Part shown: positions 1 to 8,515 of the stretch, one piece after another
Position numbering within the stretch: the stretch's first letter is position 1
Layout of the letters: each line of letters starts with the position of its first letter
Assembly: GCF_001665535.1 (NCBI RefSeq)
Contig: NZ_LZSQ01000037.1
Coordinates: forward strand, 62,001 to 126,000
From: Mycobacterium sp. 852002-51961_SCH5331710
GTDB lineage: Bacteria; Actinomycetota; Actinomycetes; Mycobacteriales; Mycobacteriaceae
Reading direction: 5' to 3'
Length of the DNA: 64,000 nucleotides
Notes under the pieces: generated by a model
The model's database searches: none
What the model saw: only the letters and a program-made list of their open reading frames with translations
What the model was told of the DNA's origin: nothing
Translations under genes and position numbers: made by a program

Positions 1-26
1 CACGACTCGGAATGATGGCCTACCGT

Positions 27-46
27 ATGGAAATGTGCGTTTCCAT
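27..46. promoter_or_regulatory. Inverted-repeat operator before the SDR-ALDH-ADH operon
   Basis: ATGGAAA, a 6-base spacer (TGTGCG), then TTTCCAT: a perfect 7+7 inverted repeat 64 bases before the first start codon. The AT-rich stretch after it probably holds the promoter. The symmetry and position suggest a TetR- or GntR-type repressor site. The regulator gene is not identifiable here and may lie left of the window. Confidence 0.5.
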
Positions 47-109
47 TTTTGATTATCGTTCTTCTACCGGGCTGATAATGTTGCTTCGCCCTCGTCTCAA
101 GGAGATCTG

Positions 110-898
110 ATGTCAGACGCGCCATCGCTGCGAGTCGCCGTAGTCGGAGCGTCTGCGGGTCTCGGCCGCTGCATCGGTATCGGGCTCGCGAAGGAGGGCG
201 CCCGGGTCGCATTCCTCGCGCGGCGTCGTGACCGCCTCGAGAACGCCGCCAAGGAGGCGGGCAATGGTGCGGTGGCCGTCGCGTGCGACGTCACGGACGC
301 GGACGCCTGTCAACGCGCCATGACCGACGTCGTCGACGAATTCGGCGGTCTCGACGCCCTCGTCTACACGACCGGCGTCGGCGTTCTCGCCCCGCTGACC
401 GACGTGACGGCCGAGCAATGGGCAAATCTGTTCGCCACCAACGTCACCGGCGCCTCTCTCGTCACCGCGGCGGCTGCACCTCACCTCGCGGCCAACGCGG
501 GCTCGGCGGTCTACCTCTCGTCCCTCAGCGCTTCCTACTCTCCCCCATGGCCCCTGCTGGGTGCCTACGCCGTATCGAAGGCGGCGTTGGACAAACTGGT
601 CGAAGCCTGGCGCATCGAACATCCGAACATCAGCTTCACCCGGCTGGCGGTCGGCGACTGCTTCGGCGGTGAGGGAGACTCCCAGACCGAATTCAACAAG
701 GCCTGGGATCCGCAGGCGCTCGAGAACGCCATCCGGTTCTGGATGGACAACGGTTACATGCAGGGCGGTCTCGTCGAGGCCGATCACCTCGTCGACGTCG
801 TGCACAACGTACTTCGTTGCGGAAACAGCAGTTTCATCCCCTACCTGACATTGGCTCCCAGACCGTCGGGCGCCGTGGCCGAACTTCGACAGTGGTGA
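110..898 (+). CDS. SDR family NAD(P)-dependent oxidoreductase
   Basis: A 262-residue short-chain dehydrogenase, likely cytoplasmic. The N-terminal Rossmann signature GASAGLGR lies near residues 13-20, and the catalytic Ser and YxxxK (YAVSK) near residues 147-162. The start is fixed by AAGGAGA just upstream of the ATG. The stop is followed after 10 bases by the aldehyde dehydrogenase and then by an NDMA-type alcohol dehydrogenase, so it is probably one step in oxidising an imported alcohol or ketone. The substrate cannot be read from the sequence. It lacks the N-terminal features I would expect of the mycofactocin-coupled SDR subfamily, so I do not claim that cofactor for it. Confidence 0.85.
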   Translation: MSDAPSLRVAVVGASAGLGRCIGIGLAKEGARVAFLARRRDRLENAAKEAGNGAVAVACDVTDADACQRAMTDVVDEFGGLDALVYTTGVGVLAPLTDVTAEQWANLFATNVTGASLVTAAAAPHLAANAGSAVYLSSLSASYSPPWPLLGAYAVSKAALDKLVEAWRIEHPNISFTRLAVGDCFGGEGDSQTEFNKAWDPQALENAIRFWMDNGYMQGGLVEADHLVDVVHNVLRCGNSSFIPYLTLAPRPSGAVAELRQW

Positions 899-908
899 AG
901 GACACCCG

Positions 909-2381
909 GTGACACACGAATCGCGCATGCTCATCGACGGCAAGCTCGTCGAATCCGAAACAGGCCGGCAGTTCGACAACATCAACCCCGCGACCGAGGA
1001 GGTCCTCGGGGGCACCGCCGACGGCACCCGCGCCGACATGGAACGGGCGGTGGCGGCCGCCCGCCACGCGTTCGACCACAGCGACTGGTCGCGAGACGGT
1101 GAAGCCAGGGCCGCAGGACTGCGTCAACTACAGGCGGCGCTGGAGGCCGAGCGCGAGGAGATCCGCGGCGAGCTCATCGCAGAGGCCGGCTGCCCGCTGC
1201 TGAGCACGTTCGGGCCGCAGCTCGACGTTCCGCTCAGGGAGGCCTTGACTTGGCCGGCCGACATGATCGCCCAGTTCCCCTGGAAGCGAACGCTTCCCGA
1301 CAAGGATGCCTTCGGCTTGGGCACCCTCGCCGAGCGCGAAGTGTGGAAGGAACCCGTCGGGGTGGTCGGCGTCGTCACGCCGTGGAACTTCCCGGTCGAG
1401 ATCATCCTCAACAAGATCGGGCCGATCCTGGCGATGGGCAACACGATGGTGCTCAAGCCCGCTCCCGATACGCCGTGGAACGCCACCCGCATCGGCCGGA
1501 TCATCGCCGAGCAGACCGACATCCCGCCGGGGGTGATCAACATCGTCACCTCATCGGACCATCTGGTCGGCGAGGTGCTCTCGACCTCTCCCCTCGTGGA
1601 CATGGTGGCCTTCACCGGGTCGACGGCGACCGGGCGACGCATCATGAAGGCGGCCGCCGACACCGTCAAGCCGACATTCCTCGAACTCGGCGGCAAGTCG
1701 GTGTACCTGGTGCTCGACGCCGACGGCGACATCAGTGCGACGGTGGGCGGCAGCGCGTTCATCTCCATGCATGCCGGACAAGGCTGTGCCATGCCCACCC
1801 GGTTGCTGGTGCCCAACAGTCGATACGCCGAGGCGGTCGAGATCGTCAAGGTCGCCATGGAGAAGAACAAGTACGGTGACCCCACCGACCCCTCCGTGCT
1901 GCAAGGCCCCCAGGTATCGAAGCGCCAGCAGGACAGGGTGATGGGCTACATCGAGAAGGGCAAGCAGGAAGGGGCACGGGTCGTCACCGGCGGCAACATT
2001 CCTTCACACCTCGAGAAGGGATTCTTTGTCGAGCCAACGGTTTTCGCCGACGTCGACAACCGGATGACGATCGCTCAGGAGGAGATCTTCGGCCCGGTGC
2101 TGTCGGTCATCGGATTCGACGACGACGACGATGCGGTGCGGATCGCCAACGACTCCATCTACGGGTTGTCGGGCGTGGTGTTCGCCAACGACCTGGAGCG
2201 GGCCAAGTCGGTGGCCGGCCGGATCCGTACCGGGACGCTCGGGATCAACGGCGGCCTCTGGTACGGCGCGGATGCCCCGTTCGGGGGCTACAAGCAATCC
2301 GGTATCGGACGGCAGTGCGGCATCGAAGGCCTCGAAATCTTCACCGAAACCAAGACTGTCGGCTGGCCAAAGGAGTCGTAG
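909..2381 (+). CDS. Aldehyde dehydrogenase
   Basis: A 490-residue NAD(P)-dependent aldehyde dehydrogenase of normal family length. Visible signatures are the TPWNFP cofactor-site segment (about residue 158), FTGSTATGR (about 237), ELGGKS with the catalytic Glu (about 260), the active-site Cys in the GQGCAMPTR segment (about residue 295), and EEIFGPVLSV near residue 394. GTG start with GAAGGA upstream. It ends directly at the alcohol dehydrogenase start, so the two are co-transcribed and probably act in sequence, alcohol to aldehyde to carboxylate. The substrate is unknown; the phenylacetaldehyde/betaine/vanillin-like branches are all possible. Confidence 0.92.
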   Translation: MTHESRMLIDGKLVESETGRQFDNINPATEEVLGGTADGTRADMERAVAAARHAFDHSDWSRDGEARAAGLRQLQAALEAEREEIRGELIAEAGCPLLSTFGPQLDVPLREALTWPADMIAQFPWKRTLPDKDAFGLGTLAEREVWKEPVGVVGVVTPWNFPVEIILNKIGPILAMGNTMVLKPAPDTPWNATRIGRIIAEQTDIPPGVINIVTSSDHLVGEVLSTSPLVDMVAFTGSTATGRRIMKAAADTVKPTFLELGGKSVYLVLDADGDISATVGGSAFISMHAGQGCAMPTRLLVPNSRYAEAVEIVKVAMEKNKYGDPTDPSVLQGPQVSKRQQDRVMGYIEKGKQEGARVVTGGNIPSHLEKGFFVEPTVFADVDNRMTIAQEEIFGPVLSVIGFDDDDDAVRIANDSIYGLSGVVFANDLERAKSVAGRIRTGTLGINGGLWYGADAPFGGYKQSGIGRQCGIEGLEIFTETKTVGWPKES

Positions 2382-3542
2382 ATGAAATCTCGAGCCGCCG
2401 TACTCCGCGGAGTCGGCATCGACTGGGAAGTGACCGAGGTCGAGCTGGACCCGCCCCGCGCCGGCGAGGTGCTGGTCAAGATGGCCTACGCCGGGATCTG
2501 CCATTCCGACGAGCATTTCTACACCGGCGACAGCGTGCCGAGTCCGGAGATGGAAGAACTGATGCGGGCCTCAGGCGTGCCGGTGCCCGAATGGTTCCCG
2601 ATGCTCGGCGGCCACGAGGGCTCGGGTGTCGTCGAAGAGGTCGGCCCCGAAGTGAAGACGCTCAAACCCGGTGACCACGTGGCGATCTCGTTCCTGCCGG
2701 CGTGCGGCAACTGCCGCTGGTGCGCCAGCGGACACACGTACCTCTGCGACGTCGGCGCCGACATCTACAGCAAGGCCATGACCACCGACGGCACCTGCAG
2801 GCGCCACATCGGCGGTGAAGACCTGATGGCCATGATGCAGGTCGGCACCTTCTCCGAGTACGTGGTGGCGTCCGAGCGCTCGCTGGTCAAGATCCACGAC
2901 TGGATCCCGCTCGAGGCCGCATCGCTGGTTTCATGCGGCGTGACAACCGGTTTCGGCTCAGGATCGGTAGCGGCCGGCACCCAGCCCGGCGACACCGTCG
3001 TCGTCATCGGTGTCGGCGGCATCGGCATGAACGCCGTGCAGGGCGCCAAAGTCGCCGGCGCCAGACACATCGTCGCTGTCGACCCGAACGAGTTCAAACG
3101 CGAGATCGCGCCCACCTTCGGCGCAACGCACACCGCAGTCGACGCCGGCGCGGCCCTGGAACTGGTCAAGGAGATCACCTGGGGTGTGATGGCGGACCGC
3201 GTCGTACTGACACCGGGCGTGGTGCCGGTCGACCTCGTGATGGTGGCGTTGATGCTGCTGCGCAAGGGAGGCACCTGCGTGCTCACCGGCATGGCCAAGG
3301 TCAGCGACATGATGGTCCCGCTGAGCCTGCCCGACATGGTGAGTTCCTGTAAGACCCTCAAAGGAGTGCTTTACGGCGAGATGAATCCTCGCGAAGCCAT
3401 GCCACGGCTGCTGTCGATGTACGAGGCGGGCACCCTCAAACTCGACGAATTGGTCACGCAGAAGTACAAGCTGGACGACATCAACGAGGCGATGAAAGAT
3501 CTGCGCGCCGGGCGCAACATCCGCGGCGTCGTCGCTTTCTGA
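2382..3542 (+). CDS. NDMA-dependent (Rxyl_3153-type) zinc alcohol dehydrogenase
   Basis: A 386-residue medium-chain zinc alcohol dehydrogenase. Catalytic zinc ligands appear as GICHSDEH (about residue 38) and GGHEGSG (about 72). The structural-zinc Cys cluster is CGNCRWCASGHTYLC, and the nucleotide-binding segment is GVGGIGMNAVQGA. The insert before GGHEG (VPSPEMEELMRASGVPVPEW) and the overall sequence match the actinobacterial NDMA-dependent family. Members of that family carry tightly bound NAD and are often linked to the redox peptide mycofactocin (established for the family, inferred here). The ATG follows the aldehyde dehydrogenase stop with no gap, and AAAGGAG lies in the end of the previous gene, so translation is probably coupled. 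Confidence 0.9.
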   Translation: MKSRAAVLRGVGIDWEVTEVELDPPRAGEVLVKMAYAGICHSDEHFYTGDSVPSPEMEELMRASGVPVPEWFPMLGGHEGSGVVEEVGPEVKTLKPGDHVAISFLPACGNCRWCASGHTYLCDVGADIYSKAMTTDGTCRRHIGGEDLMAMMQVGTFSEYVVASERSLVKIHDWIPLEAASLVSCGVTTGFGSGSVAAGTQPGDTVVVIGVGGIGMNAVQGAKVAGARHIVAVDPNEFKREIAPTFGATHTAVDAGAALELVKEITWGVMADRVVLTPGVVPVDLVMVALMLLRKGGTCVLTGMAKVSDMMVPLSLPDMVSSCKTLKGVLYGEMNPREAMPRLLSMYEAGTLKLDELVTQKYKLDDINEAMKDLRAGRNIRGVVAF

Positions 3543-3652
3543 GGAAGCGGTGCCGCGCCTTTTACAGACGACGTGGAGCCGGTGCAGGGTAGAGTCGGTT
3601 TGATCAGGGGCTGAGCCCACGCCTCCCAGCGGTTTTTCCTGTCTGCAGGGGT

Positions 3653-4603
3653 GTGATGCTTTCGAGTTCGGATGTCGTCTTTCACAGTGACGACTTGAGC
3701 GCGACCGAGGACTTCCTCGTGCGCAACTACGCGAAGATGTCGATCGGGGGTCAGGGCGAGCGCCCTTCGACCCGGATCAGTCGAAAGTGGCTCGGCGAGA
3801 TCAATTACGACGAGGCCCAGTTCTCCTACGAGATGTCCTACGACTCCGAGCCCCTCGACAAGGTCTGCCTGTGCCGCGTCCTCGACGGGCACATCGAGGA
3901 TGACATCTTCGGCCAGCCCACAGATGTGTTGGCTCCGGGCGACGTGGCGCTGGTGTCGCCCCCGCATCTGCCGTACTCCGGACGGGTCCGCGAGGCCCGA
4001 TACGACTTGATCATGTTCGATCCCGAACTGCTCGGCCGCGTGGCTTGCCCCGCGTCCGGTCCGGGTGAACCGATCCGTCTTCTGAGCCATAGACCGGTCT
4101 CGGCGCAGGGCGCGCGACTCCTCGACGCGACGTTCGACTTCGTCAAGCAGGTCCTGGGGAGCGACCAGGAGGCGTCTCCCCTGGTCATGTCCACCGTTGC
4201 AATGCTGCTGGCCTCGGTCGTGGTGTCCGCGCTGCCCACCGACGCGGTGGCGGAACCGGAGGCGGCGGACGGCGCGGCCAGACCCGCGCTGCTGCGCAAG
4301 GCGATCGCCTATATCGAGGCCAATGCCGCCGACGAGGTCACGGTCACCGATATCGCCGCCGCCGTGCACGTCACCCCCCGTACCCTGCAATACATGTTCA
4401 GGCGACACCTCGACGCGTCGCCGATGGAGTACCTGCGGCGGGTCCGGTTGGATCATGCTCATGGCGATCTGACCCGTGAGGATCCCACCACGGCCTCGGT
4501 GAACGCGATTGCCCACCGGTGGGGCTTCACCCACACCGGTCGTTTCTCGAGCTTGTACCGCCAGACGTATGGACGCACACCCTCGGCCACACTGCGGAGT
4601 TGA
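3653..4603 (+). CDS. AraC family transcriptional regulator
   Basis: A 316-residue regulator. The N-terminal ~190 residues resemble the AraC-binding/cupin-like sensor domain. The C-terminal ~100 residues hold the two-helix-turn-helix AraC module (VTVTDIAAAVHVTPRTLQYMFRRH, then AIAHRWGFTHTGRFSSLYRQTYGRTP). GTG at 3653; an ATG one codon later (3656) is an equally good start. Only 3 bases separate its stop from the SpoIIE-phosphatase start, so it heads the five-gene signalling unit and may regulate it. It may also regulate the alcohol-oxidation operon that ends 110 bases upstream. The effector is unknown. Confidence 0.85.
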   Translation: MMLSSSDVVFHSDDLSATEDFLVRNYAKMSIGGQGERPSTRISRKWLGEINYDEAQFSYEMSYDSEPLDKVCLCRVLDGHIEDDIFGQPTDVLAPGDVALVSPPHLPYSGRVREARYDLIMFDPELLGRVACPASGPGEPIRLLSHRPVSAQGARLLDATFDFVKQVLGSDQEASPLVMSTVAMLLASVVVSALPTDAVAEPEAADGAARPALLRKAIAYIEANAADEVTVTDIAAAVHVTPRTLQYMFRRHLDASPMEYLRRVRLDHAHGDLTREDPTTASVNAIAHRWGFTHTGRFSSLYRQTYGRTPSATLRS

Positions 4604-4606
4604 CCG

Positions 4607-6250
4607 ATGAGCGGCGATGAATGCGTGAGAACCGAGGCACCGAATGCGGCGGCGGGGTGGCAGTCCGTTCCGCACCCGGTGCTGGTCATCGACCGCTCCG
4701 GGGTGATCCGCGGACTGAGTGCGAGCGCGCAGTCGCTGCTGGCCGACGCCGAGGTCGGACGGAGGCTGGCGGACGCGGCGCCGGAATGGCTGGTGCAGGC
4801 GCACGACAGTCTGATGCGACAGCGGTCCGGCGAGACCCGTGGTGAGCTCGGGGGGATCGCGTTCGAGGCGCGCCCCAGTTCACTGCCCGGCGGCGAAGTC
4901 GCGTGGTGGCTGATCGAGGACGCCGACCAATCGGTGCGCGACGCGCAACGGGATCTCGAGGTCCAGCGGGAGCGCGCGGCGCTGCTCGACGACGTCTCGG
5001 CCGTGTTGATGGCGTCGCTGAACGTCGAACGCTGCATGGAGGCCACGGTGCAGATGGCCGACCGCCATCTGGCCGACGCGGCTGTCGTCGTCGCCCCCGT
5101 CAGGGACGACCGGATGCCGGTGGTCTGCAGCGGTCCCGACGGTGTCGCCGAGCACCGCAGCGTCGAAGCCGACCCGACCGAGATTTCCGGCCTCAGCGAG
5201 GCGCTCCGCGGGTTCCCCCCGGTGCCGTCGCGGTGGATCGATCCGGCGTCGGTGCCCGATTGGATGATTCCGTCGCACTTCGCCGGGCCGGTGGGTTCGG
5301 TGCTCATCACGCCGCTGCCCGGCCACGGCGTTCCTGCCGGCGCGCTGGTGTTGCTGCGCCGCGACTCGCAGTCGGCGTTCACCGAGAGCGAGGAGTTGTT
5401 CGCCCGCCTCTTCGCGACGCGCGCGGGTGCCGCGTTGTCGGCCGCACGGCTGTACGCGGAGCAGTCGGCGATCACCCGTACGCTGATGCGCGACCTGCTC
5501 CCGCCTCGGCTGGCTCAGCACGGGGATTTCGAGCTCGCCGGCGGCTATCGCGCCTCGGATGACCACCAGCTGGTCGGTGGCGACTTCTACGACGTTCACC
5601 CCCCGCAGACACCGGACGGCGAAACGCTCGTGGTGCTCGGCGACGTCTGCGGCAAGGGTCTCGAGGCCGCGGTGCTCAGCGGCAAGATCCGCAACACCCT
5701 GCAGGCGTTGGCCCCGCTCGCCGATCAGCACGAGGCGGTGCTCAAGCTGCTCAACAGCGCCCTGCTGAGCCCGGACAATAGCCGCTTCGCCACCGTGGTG
5801 CTGGCCTCCATCTCACGCCGGGACGGCCAGTTGGTGGTGCGTATGACGTGCGCGGGGCATCCCCCGCCCCTCATCGTGCGCAACGACGGAACCGTCGAGC
5901 AGGCCGACACCCGGGGCATGTTGGTGGGCGCGCTGCCCCAGTTCAAGGCGCGCTCGTGCGAAACGACGCTGGCGCCCGGTGAAACGTGCCTGCTGTACAC
6001 CGACGGCCTCACCGAAGCGCGCGGCGGCCCGCTCGGCGCGGAGGTGTTCGGCGACGAACGGTTGTCCGACGCGATGGCGCAATGCGCGGGGTTGCCCGCC
6101 GAGGCGGTCGTCGAGCGGATGATGATGCTGGCGTCGCAATGGGTAACCGGTCGGGACCATGACGATATGGCCGTCGTCGCCATCACGGCGCCGCGCCGGA
6201 CACATCTCAGCGCCGTCGACGGCCGCACCCCAGGCAGGTACATCGCGTGA
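4607..6250 (+). CDS. GAF-containing SpoIIE/RsbU-type serine phosphatase
   Basis: A 547-residue soluble PP2C-type phosphatase. An N-terminal PAS-like region (about 20-105) carries HPVLVIDRSGVIRGLS. A GAF-like region (about 130-300) follows, and the catalytic domain spans about 315-530. Metal-binding motifs are intact: GGDFYDV (~325), GDVCGKG (~345), TDGLTEAR (~465) and RDHDDMAVV (~516). In this family the enzyme dephosphorylates a STAS anti-sigma antagonist to release a sigma factor. Here the STAS gene is two genes downstream and the B12-sensor lies between them with 4-base overlaps, which makes that STAS protein the obvious substrate (inference). Confidence 0.92.
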   Translation: MSGDECVRTEAPNAAAGWQSVPHPVLVIDRSGVIRGLSASAQSLLADAEVGRRLADAAPEWLVQAHDSLMRQRSGETRGELGGIAFEARPSSLPGGEVAWWLIEDADQSVRDAQRDLEVQRERAALLDDVSAVLMASLNVERCMEATVQMADRHLADAAVVVAPVRDDRMPVVCSGPDGVAEHRSVEADPTEISGLSEALRGFPPVPSRWIDPASVPDWMIPSHFAGPVGSVLITPLPGHGVPAGALVLLRRDSQSAFTESEELFARLFATRAGAALSAARLYAEQSAITRTLMRDLLPPRLAQHGDFELAGGYRASDDHQLVGGDFYDVHPPQTPDGETLVVLGDVCGKGLEAAVLSGKIRNTLQALAPLADQHEAVLKLLNSALLSPDNSRFATVVLASISRRDGQLVVRMTCAGHPPPLIVRNDGTVEQADTRGMLVGALPQFKARSCETTLAPGETCLLYTDGLTEARGGPLGAEVFGDERLSDAMAQCAGLPAEAVVERMMMLASQWVTGRDHDDMAVVAITAPRRTHLSAVDGRTPGRYIA

Positions 6251-7329
6251 ACAGTCAGAACGCCGACGCAGCGTCGGTGACCGAGCCGTCCGCCGTGCGC
6301 GACCGGTTGTGGGAGGCGGCGCTCGACGGTGACGAACAGACGGCGGTGGCCGTCGTCTTCGCGGCGGTGGACGCGGGCCTGTCACCCGAGGACGCACTGC
6401 TCGAGGTGATCGCCCCGGTCCAGCGCAAGGTCGGCACGGAGTGGGCGGCCAATCGGATCACCGTCGCGCAGGAACACGCGGCAACCGCGATCAACGACCG
6501 CGTCATCGCCGCTTTGGCACAGCACACGGCCGATCGGTCCACCGGGGATGCCGGACGCGTCACCGTCGCCTGCGTGGACGGGGAATGGCACGCGTTGCCG
6601 GCCCGCCTGCTCTCCGAAGTCCTGCGTCTGCGGGGCTGGCGGGTCGATTTCCTCGGCGCCCAGGTGCCGACGCCGCACCTGATCGCACATCTGCATCAGC
6701 ACGCGCCCGACGCCGTCGCGTTGTCGTGTTCGATTCCGACCCGGCTGCCCACCGCCCATGCCGCCATCACGGCGTGCCAGGGGGCCGGCGTCTCGGTGCT
6801 CGTCGGTGGTGCGGCGTTCGGGCCGGACGGGCGCTACGCGCGGCTGCTCGGTGCCGATGCGTGGGCGCCCGACGCCCGCGCCGCGGCGCAATGCCTGAGC
6901 GAGGGCATCGGACGGCTTCGACTGACGCCGAACAGGCAGGCCCACCATGACCTGCCGCATCTGGTCGATCAGGAGTATTCGATGGTCAGCGCGTCAAAAC
7001 CGCAGCTGGTCAAGACGACTGTGGCAGACCTGGAGGATCGCTTCCCCGCGATGCGGGACTACACCGACGCGCAACGCGAACGCACCACCGAGGACATCGC
7101 CCACATCGTCGACTTCCTCGCGACCGCTCTCTACACCGATGACGACGAGCTGTTCACCGGTTTCATCGTGTGGACCGCCGAAGTGCTCAGTTCCCGCGGC
7201 GTCCCGGCCACGTCACTGATTCCCGGGCTGGAGTTGTTGGCCGCTCAGCTGCAAGACTTTCCGCGGACCCAGCGCATGCTGGCCGCCGCACGCACCGCCC
7301 TCGTTCCCGACTCCACACCGATCGCATGA
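6247..7329 (+). CDS. Cobalamin-binding sensor protein with CarH-type Wx9EH motif
   Basis: A 360-residue protein with no DNA-binding domain. Residues ~18-95 form a B12_binding_2-like helical cap with W66, nine residues, then E76-H77: the Wx9EH motif associated with adenosylcobalamin photoreceptors of the CarH/LitR type. Residues ~105-240 form a Rossmann-like B12 domain. There E113-x-H115-x-x-P118 is followed by exactly 41 residues, then S160-C-S162, 24 residues, then G187-G188, so the family spacing is kept although the usual Gly of ExHxxG is Pro. The C-terminal ~110 residues are an unrecognised helical domain. GTG start overlapping the phosphatase stop; the stop overlaps the STAS start (ATGA). 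Light sensing is inference; B12 binding is well supported. Confidence 0.82.
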   Translation: MNSQNADAASVTEPSAVRDRLWEAALDGDEQTAVAVVFAAVDAGLSPEDALLEVIAPVQRKVGTEWAANRITVAQEHAATAINDRVIAALAQHTADRSTGDAGRVTVACVDGEWHALPARLLSEVLRLRGWRVDFLGAQVPTPHLIAHLHQHAPDAVALSCSIPTRLPTAHAAITACQGAGVSVLVGGAAFGPDGRYARLLGADAWAPDARAAAQCLSEGIGRLRLTPNRQAHHDLPHLVDQEYSMVSASKPQLVKTTVADLEDRFPAMRDYTDAQRERTTEDIAHIVDFLATALYTDDDELFTGFIVWTAEVLSSRGVPATSLIPGLELLAAQLQDFPRTQRMLAAARTALVPDSTPIA

Positions 7330-7682
7330 AACTCACCCTGAAGTCCGAGATCACGATTCCCTCGGCACGCTTCCACGTCGCCGGCGACCTCGACTACGGC
7401 CACACCGCGCCGTTGCTGGACGCCGTATCCGAGCTGATTTCCGCCAAAGCCGGCGTGCGAGAACTGCACCTGGATTTCACCGGACTCGGGTTCCTCGACT
7501 CCACTGGGCTGTCTGCCCTGTTGATCGTCCATCGCGAGGTGTCACGCTCCGGAGTGGTGCTGCATCTCGACAACCGGCCACCCCACCTCGAGCGCGTCCT
7601 CGAGATCACCGGGCTTCTGGACCATTTCACCACCGTGCCGGTCGCCGCGTCACAACGCCCGGACGAGATCGAGATCGGTTGA
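7326..7682 (+). CDS. STAS-domain anti-sigma factor antagonist
   Basis: A 118-residue single STAS domain. The conserved phosphorylation segment reads FLDSTGLSALL, with Ser59 in the DST-G motif that is phosphorylated by RsbW/SpoIIAB-type kinases and dephosphorylated by SpoIIE/RsbU phosphatases. The start is the ATG inside an ATGA overlap with the B12-sensor stop. Together with the phosphatase it forms two thirds of a partner-switching circuit. The serine kinase/anti-sigma factor and the sigma factor are not in this window. Confidence 0.9.
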   Translation: MKLTLKSEITIPSARFHVAGDLDYGHTAPLLDAVSELISAKAGVRELHLDFTGLGFLDSTGLSALLIVHREVSRSGVVLHLDNRPPHLERVLEITGLLDHFTTVPVAASQRPDEIEIG

Positions 7683-8515
7683 CCGGGACGGCGGGCCGGG
7701 TGGTGGCGCTCAAGCGCTACCCGGTGAAATCGATGCTCGGCGAGACACCCCAGCGTATCCGGGTCGGGCCCACGGGTGTCGAAGGCGACCGGCGGTACGC
7801 GCTGATCGACGAGGAGACGGGGCGTGTCGCGACCGCCAAACATCCACGCCGCTGGAGTGCGCTGCTGCAGTGCGCGTCGAGTACCGAGGAGGACGGCAGC
7901 GTCGCGGTCACGCTGCCCGACGGCCGCCGCATGCCGGTCACAGAGGTGGGTGCTCCCCTGTCCGAGATGCTGGGCCGCACCGTGCATGTCGCCGATGAAC
8001 GGGCCGCGGGCGCGATCCTCGAACGGTCCGATCCGCTGGAGGTGCTCGAGCACGGCATCGACGCCGAGTTCGATCCGGTGCTGCTGGAACTCGGACAGGG
8101 CGCACCGGGCGGCGCGTTCGTCGACCATTCCCCGGTGCACCTGATCACCACGGCTACGCTCGACGCGATCGGCGTCGGCTTGGATGAGGCGCTGCGGTAT
8201 CGGCCGAACGTCATCATCGAAATGGCCGACGACACCGAACCTTTCGTGGAGAACGCTTGGGTCGGCTCCGAGATCGCGCTCGGCGAGATCACGCTCCGTG
8301 TCACCCTGACCACCCCGCGGTGTGCCGTGCCGACGCTCAAACACGGAGACACCGCGCGCCTTCCGGATGCCGTGCGGTACCTGCTGGACCACAATCGGGT
8401 CGAGGTGCCCGGGTCGGGAAAACTGCCCTGTGCCGGGGTGTACGCCGAGGTCGTCGCCACGGGCGCCATCAGTACCGGCGACGAGGTGAGAGTCGGTCCG
8501 CCGCAGCAGCGGTGA
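7679..8515 (+). CDS. MOSC domain protein
   Basis: A 278-residue protein with an N-terminal MOSC beta-barrel region (VVALKRYPVKSMLGE, VEGDRRYALID) and a C-terminal MOSC core containing the conserved Cys segment TPRCAVPTL. MOSC proteins handle the molybdenum cofactor or sulfur transfer; mARC-type relatives reduce N-hydroxylated compounds. TTG start at 7679 in a TTGA overlap with the STAS stop, so it is translationally coupled to the signalling genes. Its role there is unclear. The last 47 bases overlap the end of the convergent lysG gene. Confidence 0.82.
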   Translation: MTGTAGRVVALKRYPVKSMLGETPQRIRVGPTGVEGDRRYALIDEETGRVATAKHPRRWSALLQCASSTEEDGSVAVTLPDGRRMPVTEVGAPLSEMLGRTVHVADERAAGAILERSDPLEVLEHGIDAEFDPVLLELGQGAPGGAFVDHSPVHLITTATLDAIGVGLDEALRYRPNVIIEMADDTEPFVENAWVGSEIALGEITLRVTLTTPRCAVPTLKHGDTARLPDAVRYLLDHNRVEVPGSGKLPCAGVYAEVVATGAISTGDEVRVGPPQQR

